Below the pieces are notes generated by a model. The model did no database searches, was not told where the DNA came from, and saw nothing but the letters and a program-made list of their open reading frames with translations. This document shows positions 37,422-47,196 of a stretch of DNA of 48,837 bases, piece after piece (position 1 is the stretch's first letter; each line of letters opens with the position of its first letter). Location: assembly GCA_016932935.1 (NCBI GenBank), contig JAFGBX010000057.1:1-48837 (forward strand), given 5' to 3'. This DNA comes from Promethearchaeota archaeon. Lineage in GTDB: Archaea; Asgardarchaeota; Lokiarchaeia; Sigyniarchaeales; Sigyniarchaeaceae. The position numbers and the translations under genes are program-made.

Positions 37422-38777
37422 TCATTTCAGCCATCTTTTTTTAACGACGTCGATGACGCCTTGCACGAGCTCGGGGGCCAGGCCGATATAATTGCCGGGA
37501 TCGAGGATGCGTTCGAGTTCCTTGGCTGGGATCTTCCCCTTAATGCGAACGTCGTCCTCGACTCCCTCGCGGTACGTGATGCCCTCGTCGCGGCACCGGA
37601 TCGCCACCTGTCGCAGCACCTCGTGGGCGTCCTGCCGGCCCATCCCGAGCTTGACGAGCTCGACCATGACCCCCTCGGACATGATGGCGCCCCTCGTGAG
37701 GTCGAGGTTGCGCTTGACGTTGGCCTCGTTCACTTCGAGCCCCTTCATGATGGACGTGAATTGCGCGAGCATGTAGTCGAGGAGGATGAAGTTCTCGGGC
37801 AGCAGGATGCGCTCGACCGACGAGTTCGTGAGGTCGCGCTCGTGCTCGATAAGGGCGTTGTCCTCCAGCATGGGCATGACGTGCGACGCGATGACGCGGT
37901 ACACGCCGCAGAGCCGCTCGCTCTTGTGCGGGTTGCGCTTGGACGCCATGGTGGAGGAGCCGACTTGTTCCTTCTCGAAGGGCTCGAACAGCTCGGCGAT
38001 CTCGCTCCGCTGGAGGTCGCGTATCTCCTTGGCAACCTTGGCGATCGTGCTCCCGACGAGCGCTGTCCAGTATATCACCTCCGCGTACCGGTCGCGGTGT
38101 ACGACCTGGGTAGAGATCGCGTTTGGCCGGATGCCCAGCGATTCCATGACGAGGGCCTGGACCTTCAGGCCGTTCTTGCCGTGGCTCGCGAAGGTACCGA
38201 CGGCGCCGCCGAACTTGCCGACCGCGTCCCGGACCTTGATGTCCTGCAACCGGTCGAGGTGGCGGGAGAACTCGTCAGCCCAGTTCGCGAATTTCATTCC
38301 AAAGGTCGTCGGGATCGCGTGCTGCCCGTGCGTGCGACCGACGCAGACGAGGTTCTTGTACTTCGCCGCGTGACCGACGAGAATCTTCAATAAGTCGATG
38401 ATGTGCTTCTCCAGGAGAGTGAACGCGTCTTTCAAGATGATAGCCCACGCCGTGTCGACGATATCGTAACTTGTGGCCCCCAGGTGGATATATTTCGCCG
38501 CTTCTGGGGCACATTGCTCCGAGAAGCCCCGAACCATGGCCATGACATCGTGGTGTATTTCTGCCTCGATGGCCTGGACGCGTTCCAGCTTCACGGTCTT
38601 GGTGTTCCCCTTTTTTTCCACGTCGGCCACGATCTCGGCAGGCACGGTTCCGAGCTTTGCATGGGCCTTGACGAGCGCGACTTCCACGTCGAGCCATTTT
38701 TGCAGCTTGTATTCCTCGGTAAACAAGGCGTACATTTCCTTGGTGCGGTACCTCCCTTCGATGGCGGACACGTGCAT
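37422..38777 (-). CDS. purB: Adenylosuccinate lyase
   Basis: AIEGRYRTKEMYALFTEEYKLQKWLDVEVALVKAHAKLGTVP; IHLGATSYDIVDTAWAI; VGRTHGQHAIPTTFGMKFANW; EKEQVGSSTMASKRNPHKSERLCG. Confidence 0.93.
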   Translation of the reverse strand: MHVSAIEGRYRTKEMYALFTEEYKLQKWLDVEVALVKAHAKLGTVPAEIVADVEKKGNTKTVKLERVQAIEAEIHHDVMAMVRGFSEQCAPEAAKYIHLGATSYDIVDTAWAIILKDAFTLLEKHIIDLLKILVGHAAKYKNLVCVGRTHGQHAIPTTFGMKFANWADEFSRHLDRLQDIKVRDAVGKFGGAVGTFASHGKNGLKVQALVMESLGIRPNAISTQVVHRDRYAEVIYWTALVGSTIAKVAKEIRDLQRSEIAELFEPFEKEQVGSSTMASKRNPHKSERLCGVYRVIASHVMPMLEDNALIEHERDLTNSSVERILLPENFILLDYMLAQFTSIMKGLEVNEANVKRNLDLTRGAIMSEGVMVELVKLGMGRQDAHEVLRQVAIRCRDEGITYREGVEDDVRIKGKIPAKELERILDPGNYIGLAPELVQGVIDVVKKRWLK

Positions 38778-38847
38778 GATCCCAGTACCTCGTTCGCGTG
38801 AAGAGTTCAAGCGAAAAGAATTAAAGCGTTGCTATTAAGCACGCTGC

Positions 38848-39849
38848 CTAGAACTCGAGCTCCTTCAAGATGAGGTTCAGCTCGCCCTTCTCGGCGTCTT
38901 GAGCCTTGAGCATCTCGTCCTGGTCGATCTCTTGCAGGAACGACTCGAACCCCTCGTAGGTACCGCCACTGACCTCTTGCACGAGGAACTCGGGCAGCGT
39001 TATCAAGTAGAAGCAGATCGGGCACCGGAACACGTGGTCGATGCCGATGTTCGACTGGTCGGCCCAGCTCACGAGGCACGTGTCGTGGAACGCCGTCTTG
39101 CAAGCCGGGCAGCGCACGAGCGCGTCCGTCCCGCCGATCGGCGAGGTCGGCTTGAAGCACACGGTGCACTTCATGTCGGGCGTGATCACGTCGACGGGCT
39201 CGAGCGGCGCGGCGAGTTGCTCGAAGAACGCCTTGTGCTCGGGATCCATCTTGTAGTCCGGTTTCTTGTCCCACGTCCCCACCTTTATCTCGAGCTTGGT
39301 CTCCGCCGCCTCGCGCAGCATGGTCTGGAACTCCTCGAACGTCGTGGCAGAGAGTAGTTTCCCGCCTTGCGAGATGTTGATCATGTTCTGGATCAGGACA
39401 TTGTCAGGGTCGTCGTAATAACCCAGCACGATCACGTCGAGGAACACGGGCATGGGCCGAACCTTGTCGATAAGGTCGTTCACGAGGAAGTCCTTCGTGA
39501 TCTCGGGGACGGAGCCGTCCTTGATGACGAGGATCCGGAAGTACTTGCCAGACACGAGCTTGTATATGTCGAGGATGAAGGTCAGGGCAAGGAAAAGGCC
39601 GCTCTCGAAGCTCGGGTTCACGATCTGTTCCTTTTCCCGCTTCAAGAGCGCGAGGAGCTGTTCCCACTTGAACGTGAAGTCCTCCACGTACATGGGGCCC
39701 TTGTCGGTGAAGAACACGAGGTTGAACCGGTCGCTGGGATCCAGCGACGACTTGAGCTTGAAGAAGTCCTCCATGGCCTTGACGATTGCATCCATCGACG
39801 TGAAGTTCGAGTCGACCGCCAGAAATACGAGCGTGTCTTCGCTAGGCAT
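38848..39849 (-). CDS. VWA-like domain + C4HC3 (RING-CH/PHD-like) zinc finger protein
   Basis: N-term DTLVFLAVDSNFTSMDAIVKAMEDFFKLKSSLDPSDRFNLVFFTDKGP; zinc region CTVCFKPTSPIGGTDALVRCPACKTAFHDTCLVSWADQSNIGIDHVFRCPICFYLI. Confidence 0.8.
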   Translation of the reverse strand: MPSEDTLVFLAVDSNFTSMDAIVKAMEDFFKLKSSLDPSDRFNLVFFTDKGPMYVEDFTFKWEQLLALLKREKEQIVNPSFESGLFLALTFILDIYKLVSGKYFRILVIKDGSVPEITKDFLVNDLIDKVRPMPVFLDVIVLGYYDDPDNVLIQNMINISQGGKLLSATTFEEFQTMLREAAETKLEIKVGTWDKKPDYKMDPEHKAFFEQLAAPLEPVDVITPDMKCTVCFKPTSPIGGTDALVRCPACKTAFHDTCLVSWADQSNIGIDHVFRCPICFYLITLPEFLVQEVSGGTYEGFESFLQEIDQDEMLKAQDAEKGELNLILKELEF

Positions 39850-39970
39850 AGATTCACCGATCCGGGTCGAGTATTCTACTCTCGCACTCGATCAAACGGG
39901 AACTCGGGTGGAAAAATCTTCCGCTTATCCGACTCGATCGATTATATCTCACGGCGACAATGATCTGACC

Positions 39971-41461
39971 ATGGCGACCGTAGAGGCCGAGAAGGAACTC
40001 CAGTCGTTCCTGGCCGTTTTGCAGAAGAAGACGAGGGGTGTCGCGATATTCGGAGAAAGCGAGAAGAGGGGCTTCTATTGGGTGAAGAGTCTCGTCGGGA
40101 TCGGTTACAGCGGCGCGATTATCCCGATCAACCCGAACCTCGTCTCCGCCGCTGGCATCCCTTGCTATCCCACCCTCGATGCTGTTCCGGGGAGCTTCCC
40201 CGTGGACTACGCGATCATCGCAGTGTCGAAAAAATACGTGATCGATTGCTTGAAGCAATGCATCAAGCACAAGGTGAAGGTCGCCACGATCTTCACTTCG
40301 GGATACTCTGAAGATGATCCCGTCAGGGGCAGGAAGGACGAGCAGGAGATCCTCGACCTCCTTCAGGAGGGATACAAACAGACCGGCCACCGGCTACGGG
40401 TACTCGGGCCGAATTGCATGGGGGTCTACTTCCCCCGCAACCAGCTCGCCTTTCGTTCGGACATGGAGATCGAGTCGGGCAACGTGGGGATCATCTCGCA
40501 GTCGGGCGGCCTCGCCATCAACATCGTCCTCAAGGGGAAGCTGACCGGCATCAAGTTCTCGAAGGTCGTGTCGATCGGCAACTCCATCGATTTGAAGCCC
40601 GACGAGATCGTCCGCCTCATGGCCATGGACGATGAAACCCGGATCATCGGTGCCTACTTCGAGTCGTTCGGGAGGACGATGGAGGAGAGCCGCCGCCTGT
40701 TCGACGCCGTCAAGGAAACGGCCAAGAAGAAGCCGGTCATCATCTGGCGCGGCGGCCGGAGCGAGCGGGGTTCAATCGCCGCGTCGAGCCACACGGGCGC
40801 CCTGAAGACCAGCAGCCAGATGTGGGAAGCTTTCATCAAGCAATCGGGTGTGATCGCGGTCACGTGCTTCGAAGAATTTATGGACACGCTGGAAGCCTTC
40901 CAGTTCTTGAACAACAAGTATCCTGGGAAACGCATTGGCCTCATCTCGATCTCTGGCGGCTCAGCGGTCACCGCGACAGACGAGATCATCGACGCGGGCC
41001 TCGAGATACCCCCGCTCGAGAAGGAGAGCCAGAAGGCGATCCTGAACCTCGCCGTCGCCGACGTCGGCGTGAGCACCAAGAACCCCGTGGACCTCGGGAA
41101 CTCGTACTTCGGGTTCTCGATCATCGAGAAAACGGTCGAGATAATGCTCGGCGACCCGAACGTCGACATCCTCTTGTTCGAGATATCCACGCACTACATC
41201 TACAACGCGACGGTCATGTCCATGAAGGAATTCCCCGAGATATACTTCGAGAACGCCATCAAGACGGTCAAGCACGCCCGGCGCAGCACCAAGAAGCCCG
41301 TGTTCATTATCATGCCCGAGGTGGCCTACGAGGCGGAGACGATAAACAACCGCCAGGTGTTCTTGAAGAACAACACGCCGGTCTTCCCGAACGTGCGAAG
41401 GGCAGTAACGGCCTTGAGGAACGTGGGACGGTTCGCGGAGTGGGGCGGGAAGCGGCCGTGA
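39971..41461 (+). CDS. ADP-forming acyl/acetyl-CoA synthetase, alpha-subunit-type
   Basis: VAIFGESEKRGFYWVKSLVGIGYSGAIIPINPN; HRLRVLGPNCMGVYFPR; GNVGIISQSGGLAINIV; KVVSIGNSIDLKPDEIV; AASSHTGALKTSSQMWEAFIKQSGVI. Confidence 0.88.
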   Translation: MATVEAEKELQSFLAVLQKKTRGVAIFGESEKRGFYWVKSLVGIGYSGAIIPINPNLVSAAGIPCYPTLDAVPGSFPVDYAIIAVSKKYVIDCLKQCIKHKVKVATIFTSGYSEDDPVRGRKDEQEILDLLQEGYKQTGHRLRVLGPNCMGVYFPRNQLAFRSDMEIESGNVGIISQSGGLAINIVLKGKLTGIKFSKVVSIGNSIDLKPDEIVRLMAMDDETRIIGAYFESFGRTMEESRRLFDAVKETAKKKPVIIWRGGRSERGSIAASSHTGALKTSSQMWEAFIKQSGVIAVTCFEEFMDTLEAFQFLNNKYPGKRIGLISISGGSAVTATDEIIDAGLEIPPLEKESQKAILNLAVADVGVSTKNPVDLGNSYFGFSIIEKTVEIMLGDPNVDILLFEISTHYIYNATVMSMKEFPEIYFENAIKTVKHARRSTKKPVFIIMPEVAYEAETINNRQVFLKNNTPVFPNVRRAVTALRNVGRFAEWGGKRP

Positions 41462-41527
41462 CGCATCGAACCGACCCGGAAAAGGGAGAGAGCGCGTGGG
41501 CGATGAGGGCCCTGCCAGATGTTCACT

Positions 41528-43241
41528 TCAACGCTTCTTCTTGAACAGCACGATGCCGAGCACGCCGATTATCCCGAAGACGACGACCCACGAGACGAGG
41601 ATCCAGGGCTGGTACGGGACGTCCGTGACGACCTCGATCGACACCGACGTGGCGGCGCCGTAAAGGGAGAATGCTTGCGCCTTGAAGAGGCCGTGGGAGC
41701 GCACCTCTACGGTGAAGTTCCCCTCGGGAAGGTTATTGAAGGTAACGGTGCCGGAAGAGTCGGTGATTTTTACCGGTTGAAGGCTGGTCTCGTTCAAGGA
41801 CATCAGCGGGCCGAACCGGATGCCGTGGAAGAACAAGGTCACTTCTGCGCCCTTTAATTTGTTACGTACCGCGTCCCGAATTGACAATTCGGCGCGGTAA
41901 GGTGCGTTGTAGTCGAACGACGCCTCGACGGGCGTGCTCGCCTTCTGGATGCGCCCGATGACGACCTTGGTGCCGTTGCCCTTCGTCACCTCCCTTTCCA
42001 AGATTGGGTCGTAGTACTTGTAGGTGTTGTTGGAAATCGATATCGAGCTCGTGGGCGCGACCGCCCCCGTCGCCTGGGACTTGGTTGAAAAGGAGATGTC
42101 CCTCGCGACGTACTCGACCCTCTGGAACAAGAGGGTGCTGGGCCCGGAGATGACGCTTAGCCTGTACTTCCTCGTGCGCGTGTCCAGGCGGGATGCGACC
42201 CCGTCGCTGTGCCAGTTGCCGGCGGTCTGCTCGACGAAGCCGATGGTCGCGCTGCAGTTGAACTCCACCTTGAACTCCGTGCCGTTGGCGTTCAGGTCCA
42301 CTGTGCCGGTCTTCGGTATCCTCCATCCGAGGCCGGCCGTGAAGTCGGGGGTCGCCATCTGCGTGGTCTTGTTGTAGAAACGGAAGTTGCCCGTATACTC
42401 GCTGTCGGCGGGCAGGTAGTGGAAGGTGATGTTGACGCCAGCCGGCCCGGTGACCTTGAACGTTAGCGTCAGGTTGGCACTGCGGGTGGACGCGCTCCCA
42501 TCGACCCGGAAGTTCTCCCCGGCCTTCGTCTCCATCGCCGTCGGCGAGAAGGTGAAGGAAACCGGGATCGTGTAGTTCACCTCGAACAAGAAGGAGGCAC
42601 CCACATAGATGTTGGTGGACTCGAACACCTCCACGGCATGGCTGATGTTGAACTCGAAGAAATGCTTTTTATATTGGAACCGGGTCACGTTGGGGTAGAC
42701 CGTTCCATAGAACGGGGCGTTGAAGATGCTGTAATCATATGCAAACGTCGTTTCATTCGTGGCGCATTTGATCTTAATGGACTTTACATTCGTTTCAATG
42801 GTTTGGTTCACTAACGATGCGTTTATCGACGGGGTGTTCAACCGGACGGTGTAATTAGACCCACCCACGACTTGAGTGCAGTTTATCGAGAACCGGTCTG
42901 TATATTTCAAGACCATATTCGGCCGAAGGTTGGTGGCGTTGACGGACGACACCTTGTCGAACGTCGTGTTCTTCCACGCCGCCGCGACGCCGGCAACGCC
43001 CACGAGGTCGACCGATGCTCTGGGTGCCTCCGACGTGTCGATGAAGAGCCTCGTGTGGTTGACCTCGTTCCAGTCGGGCACGGAGGCGGCCTCGCTCGTC
43101 ACCGGCATCGTGCCTCGTTCATACCCCGTGGATGGCTTCCCCCCCGTCCCCTCCTGCGACAATCCTGCAATGCCCGCGATGACGCTCGTGGTGACGAGGA
43201 CCGCCAAGAGAACCCCGGAGAGCGCTCGTTGCATCTTCATA
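41528..43241 (-). CDS. Secreted, C-terminally anchored surface protein rich in N-glycosylation sequons
   Basis: Signal peptide MKMQRALSGVLLAVLVTTSVIAGIAG; many N-x-S/T sites; C-terminal TM PWILVSWVVVFGIIGVLGIVLFKKKR; carboxypeptidase-regulatory-like ITDSSGTVTFNNLPEGNFTVEV. Confidence 0.75.
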
Positions 43242-43364
43242 GCGATGAACCTAGATTGCCCCGTTGGATAGGCATTATGGTACAATGATTGCACGGGTCA
43301 AAAAAGAACCCTCCAAAAAAAAGGATGGGGGGCGGTTCGCTGGGCAACCGGCCGCGCGGCGAGT

Positions 43365-45251
43365 TCAGCGTATCTGGTTGCCGGGCTTGACGTCCTTGTC
43401 TGGCTGCAAGAGGATGGGCTCGTCGTCGACGTCTACCGCCAGGAGCATACCTTGCGACACGACGCCGTGTAGCTTCTTCGGCGCCAGGTTGGCGACGACG
43501 ATGATGTTGCGCCCCTCGAGGTCTTTAGGCTTGTATTGCTTGCCGATGCCCGCGACGATGGTGCGCTTCTCGACGCCGAGGTCCACTTCGAGCTGCACGA
43601 GCTTCTTGGAGTCTGCGAACGGGATCGCCGAGACGATCTTAGCGGAACGCAGGTCGACCTTCATGAAGTCGTCGAAGGTGACCTCCGGCTTGACGGGTTG
43701 TAGCTTTTCATCCGACATTGTCATCATCTCCTTCTTCGTGAAGAGGATTAAACTTTTCGCTGCGAGGCTGCCCCCCCTCGCCATCCCGTTCTCGTTCCGC
43801 CAGGTGGCCTGGGCGACCGTGCGGTGCGCGGCGAGCACGCCGAACGCGTCGAGCACTTGCGCGCACGTGCCGGGCATGACGGGCTGCAACCAGATCATGA
43901 CGATGCGGAGGCCCTCCAGCAGCGCGAACAGGACGCCCGCGAGGGCCTCCATCTGCTTCGCCTTGAACAGCTCCCACGGCTTCGCCTCCGTAATGCACTT
44001 GTTCATGTACCGCAGCAGCTCCCACAGCGTCTTCAAGGCCCTCGAGAAGTCGAAGTCCGCATAGGCCCGGCGGACCTGGTCGAGCGCCTTGAATCGCGGC
44101 TCGAATTCCCCCTCGTCTTTCGATGGCTTCTCAGGCACGGGAACCCGCCCGTCGAAGTACTTCTGCACGAGCACGATGACGCGATTGACCAGGTTCCCGA
44201 GGTCGTCCGCGAGCTCCGTGTTGAGCACGTTGACGAGTTCCCTTTCGGAGAAGTCGTTGTCCTGCCCGAACTGTGCCTTGCTGAACAGGTAGTACCGGAA
44301 CGCGTCGAGACCGTACTTCGCCTTCATCTCCAGCGGACGCACGACGTTCCCGAGCGCCTTCCCCATCTTCTGGCCGTCGACCGTCCAGAACCCGTGGGCG
44401 AACACCTTCCGGGGCAGCGGGAGCCCGGCCGACATAAGCATGGCGGGCCAGTACACCATGTGGAATTTAGTGATGTCCTTGCCGATCAAGTGCACGTCCG
44501 CGGGCCAAAATTTCTTGTACTTCTCCCCCGGGTAGCCGAGCGCAGAGATGTAGTTGGAGAGCGCGTCGATCCACACGTACATCACCTGTCCGGGATCCCC
44601 AGGGATGGGGATGCCCCACTTCAGGTTCGCCCTGGACACGCTCAGATCCTCCAGGTCCTGGAGGACGTTGAGGATCTCCTGCTTCCTAAAGGCTGGTGAG
44701 ATGAAATCGGGATTGTTTTCGTAGAAATCGAGCAGCTGTTGCTTGTACTTCGTGAGCTTGAAGAAATAATTTTCCTCTCGCTGGTGTTCTGGCTTTTTCT
44801 TGTGAAACGGGCACATGCCGTCGACGAGCTCTGATTCCTTGAGGGCCTTCTCGCATTCAACGCAATACAAGCTGTCATACGAGCCCAGGTAGATGTCGCC
44901 GGCCTCCTTCATCTTCTCGAAGATGGCCTTGCAGAACTCCACGTGGGACTCGTCGGTCGTCCGGACGAAGTGGTCGTTGGTGATGCCGAGCTCCGCCCAC
45001 GCGTGCTTGTACGTCTCGACCACCTTGTCCACGAACGCCTTCGGATCCATACCCGCCTCCTTCGCCGCATTCTCGAGCTTCTGGCCGTGCTCGTCCGTCC
45101 CTGTCAGGAAAAAGACGTCATGGCCGAGCAGCCGGTAGAACCGGGCGACGATGTCCGCTGCGGTCGTGGTGTAGGCGGAGCCGACATGGGGCGAGTCGTT
45201 TACGTAGTAGATCGGCGTCGTGACGTAGAACTTGGGCTTGGCTTTTGCCAT
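43365..45251 (-). CDS. metG: Methionyl-tRNA synthetase with C-terminal tRNA-binding (EMAPII/Arc1p-type) OB domain
   Basis: YVTTPIYYVNDSPHVGSAYTTTAADIVARFYRLLGHDVFFLTGTDEHGQKLENAA; WTVDGQKMGKALGNVV; C-term FDDFMKVDLRSAKIVSAIPFADSKKLVQLEVDLGVEKRTIVAGI. Confidence 0.95.
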   Translation of the reverse strand: MAKAKPKFYVTTPIYYVNDSPHVGSAYTTTAADIVARFYRLLGHDVFFLTGTDEHGQKLENAAKEAGMDPKAFVDKVVETYKHAWAELGITNDHFVRTTDESHVEFCKAIFEKMKEAGDIYLGSYDSLYCVECEKALKESELVDGMCPFHKKKPEHQREENYFFKLTKYKQQLLDFYENNPDFISPAFRKQEILNVLQDLEDLSVSRANLKWGIPIPGDPGQVMYVWIDALSNYISALGYPGEKYKKFWPADVHLIGKDITKFHMVYWPAMLMSAGLPLPRKVFAHGFWTVDGQKMGKALGNVVRPLEMKAKYGLDAFRYYLFSKAQFGQDNDFSERELVNVLNTELADDLGNLVNRVIVLVQKYFDGRVPVPEKPSKDEGEFEPRFKALDQVRRAYADFDFSRALKTLWELLRYMNKCITEAKPWELFKAKQMEALAGVLFALLEGLRIVMIWLQPVMPGTCAQVLDAFGVLAAHRTVAQATWRNENGMARGGSLAAKSLILFTKKEMMTMSDEKLQPVKPEVTFDDFMKVDLRSAKIVSAIPFADSKKLVQLEVDLGVEKRTIVAGIGKQYKPKDLEGRNIIVVANLAPKKLHGVVSQGMLLAVDVDDEPILLQPDKDVKPGNQIR

Positions 45252-45441
45252 GTTGCTTTCCCGGGCGGTTTGTCGGTGGTCCTTCTACGAGGCGGATAGG
45301 GAGCCGGTTCAACAAGAAGCTTTCGATGCCGGCCCCTACACCTTCAAGGTCGGCACGGCCGACTGGGAATCCCGCACGGTGTACTCGGAGGTCGGTACCG
45401 ACTACGTGGACGCGACGGGCACGTACACGAGGAACCTGGTC

Positions 45442-45852
45442 CTAACCTTTCCTCCACCGGTCCAATTCGGTCTGCTTTGCTTTCTCGGCATGCTCGAGAA
45501 GAACCTTGTACTGCGGAAAGCTCTCTGTGAACTCGATGGTCTTGATCTCGGCGCCCGCCTTCACCTTCACGAAACAGACGGGGAATATCGACTTTCGCTT
45601 CGTGAAGACGCCGAAAACGGCTAGGCTCTTCCCTTTCTGAAGGAGGTCTTCAAGTTGGTACGTGTCGATCTCCGTCCGCTTGAAGATGGCCTCGCGCTTG
45701 ATCTCCTCGTCCGCCTCCGACTTGTTTCGCGCCAGCACCACGATCAGGTTCCCGGAAGCTTGTTTCTTGATGCTCCCTACCGTGCCTAGAAAGCTCGTCA
45801 AGAATGGCTTCCTATCCGCCCCTGTGAAATATTTTTCCTCGTAGAGCATCAA
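45442..45852 (-). CDS. Hypothetical protein
   Basis: 136 aa with balanced composition (MMLYEEKYFTGADRKPFLTSFLGTVGSIKKQASGNLIVVLARNKSEADEEIKREAIFKRTEIDTYQLEDLLQKGKSLAVFGVFTKRKSIFPV...); no family recognised. Confidence 0.55.
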   Translation of the reverse strand: MMLYEEKYFTGADRKPFLTSFLGTVGSIKKQASGNLIVVLARNKSEADEEIKREAIFKRTEIDTYQLEDLLQKGKSLAVFGVFTKRKSIFPVCFVKVKAGAEIKTIEFTESFPQYKVLLEHAEKAKQTELDRWRKG

Positions 45853-45947
45853 GAATGCATTACCCCTTGGCCCTAAAAAACATAGCGGGGTTAATAAGCA
45901 CGAGCGCCGCGCTTCCGACGAAAACCGCCCGGGCTATAGCCCGTTCA

Positions 45948-47150
45948 CTAGCCAGTGACCTCCCGGACGTTGCTGACCTTCTTCCCGCAAATCCGGCAGC
46001 CCCCGTATTTCTGGTCGATCTCCTTCACGCAAGGCTTGTGGTAATACGTGCCGCAACTCTCGCACTGGTAGACGTCGTATTCGCCCAAGAATATGTTCCG
46101 GCAGTTCCCACAGCTGCCATCAATGTCCGGGATGTCTTCCCTGGGGATCGGGTTGAAGCGGGTAACGCCAGCGGCACCTTGTCCCTTCTTCACCGCGCCA
46201 ACAGTGGATCCCTTCAACAGCGCCGCGCCCGAGTTCTTGATGAGGAAGTAGCAGAACGGGCAGCGGAACACGTCCTCCCGGGCGTCGGGGGAGTTCCGCG
46301 CCCACTGGATCGTGCAGCCGATGTGCATCGGGCGCCCGCATGACGGGCAATAGCGCATGGTGGCATAGGCGGGCCGCCCCTGTGCCTCCGACTTGTAGCA
46401 GATGTTGCACTTTGTCTTTTGCGGGTTGGCGATCATCTCTTGTATCTCGTTCAAGTTGGGGCGACGCAGCTCGACCGCGATCTCCGCGAGCAGCGGCGCC
46501 GTCCGGGCCTTTTCCTGGGCTTCCGTGTACCCAGCAGCGTCGTTCAAGTCCTTCTTCGACGAGAGACCGACGATCGCCTTGTAGTACGCGTTCTCGTTGC
46601 TGAAATAGGCGAAGTCGCCGCCCGTGATCGAGGCGATGTTCTTCATGACCGAGAAGGTCACTCCCCGGTTCGGGCCCCCCGCGACGAGGCAGTCGATGAA
46701 GATGCCGAGGCCCTTGGCAGCGTTCGCGAGCTTGATTATCTGGTTGGTCATGGGCCCCAAGCGGTCGTCCGAGAACAGGAGGATGCGCACGACCTTCCCG
46801 CCGATCTTCCGCATCTCGCCAGCTATGAGTTGGATCGCCAGCGCCATGCCCTCGGCGATGTCTGAACCCCCACCTGCCTCGACGGCCTTCAGCGCCAGGG
46901 TGATCTGGCTCGCACTCGAGGAGAACTCGCTCAGCTTCCTGGTCTTGGAACCGAAGGTGACGAGGCAGATCCGGTCGTTCGCGTCGATCTCGAACTTCTT
47001 CTTGATCATCTCTGCCGTCGCCCGAACCGTCACGGCGAACCGGGACGGCGGGAAGTCGGCGCGGAGCATCGACCGCGACGAGTCGATGAGGACGATGACG
47101 TCCTCTATGAGAAGGCCGGGCATCGTGGTCTCTTGTACGGAAGTCATCAA
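45948..47150 (-). CDS. VWA domain + two tandem C4HC3-type zinc modules
   Basis: VIVLIDSSRSMLRADFPPSRF (MIDAS DxSxS); zinc module 1 CNICYKSEAQGRPAYATMRYCPSCGRPMHIGCTIQWARNSPDAREDVFRCPFCYFLI; zinc module 2 CGNCRNIFLGEYDVYQCESCGTYYHKPCVKEIDQKYGGCRICG. Confidence 0.87.
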   Translation of the reverse strand: MMTSVQETTMPGLLIEDVIVLIDSSRSMLRADFPPSRFAVTVRATAEMIKKKFEIDANDRICLVTFGSKTRKLSEFSSSASQITLALKAVEAGGGSDIAEGMALAIQLIAGEMRKIGGKVVRILLFSDDRLGPMTNQIIKLANAAKGLGIFIDCLVAGGPNRGVTFSVMKNIASITGGDFAYFSNENAYYKAIVGLSSKKDLNDAAGYTEAQEKARTAPLLAEIAVELRRPNLNEIQEMIANPQKTKCNICYKSEAQGRPAYATMRYCPSCGRPMHIGCTIQWARNSPDAREDVFRCPFCYFLIKNSGAALLKGSTVGAVKKGQGAAGVTRFNPIPREDIPDIDGSCGNCRNIFLGEYDVYQCESCGTYYHKPCVKEIDQKYGGCRICGKKVSNVREVTG

Positions 47151-47196
47151 AGCCTTAAAAAAACATGGTGCCGGGGAAAAGAAGGGGGAGGCGCAT

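Noticed and set aside
45232-45624. 130-aa plus ORF
   Set aside because: Overlaps the MetRS start and hypothetical 45442..45852 on the opposite strand; a short stretch looks protein-like but no family or start-site support.
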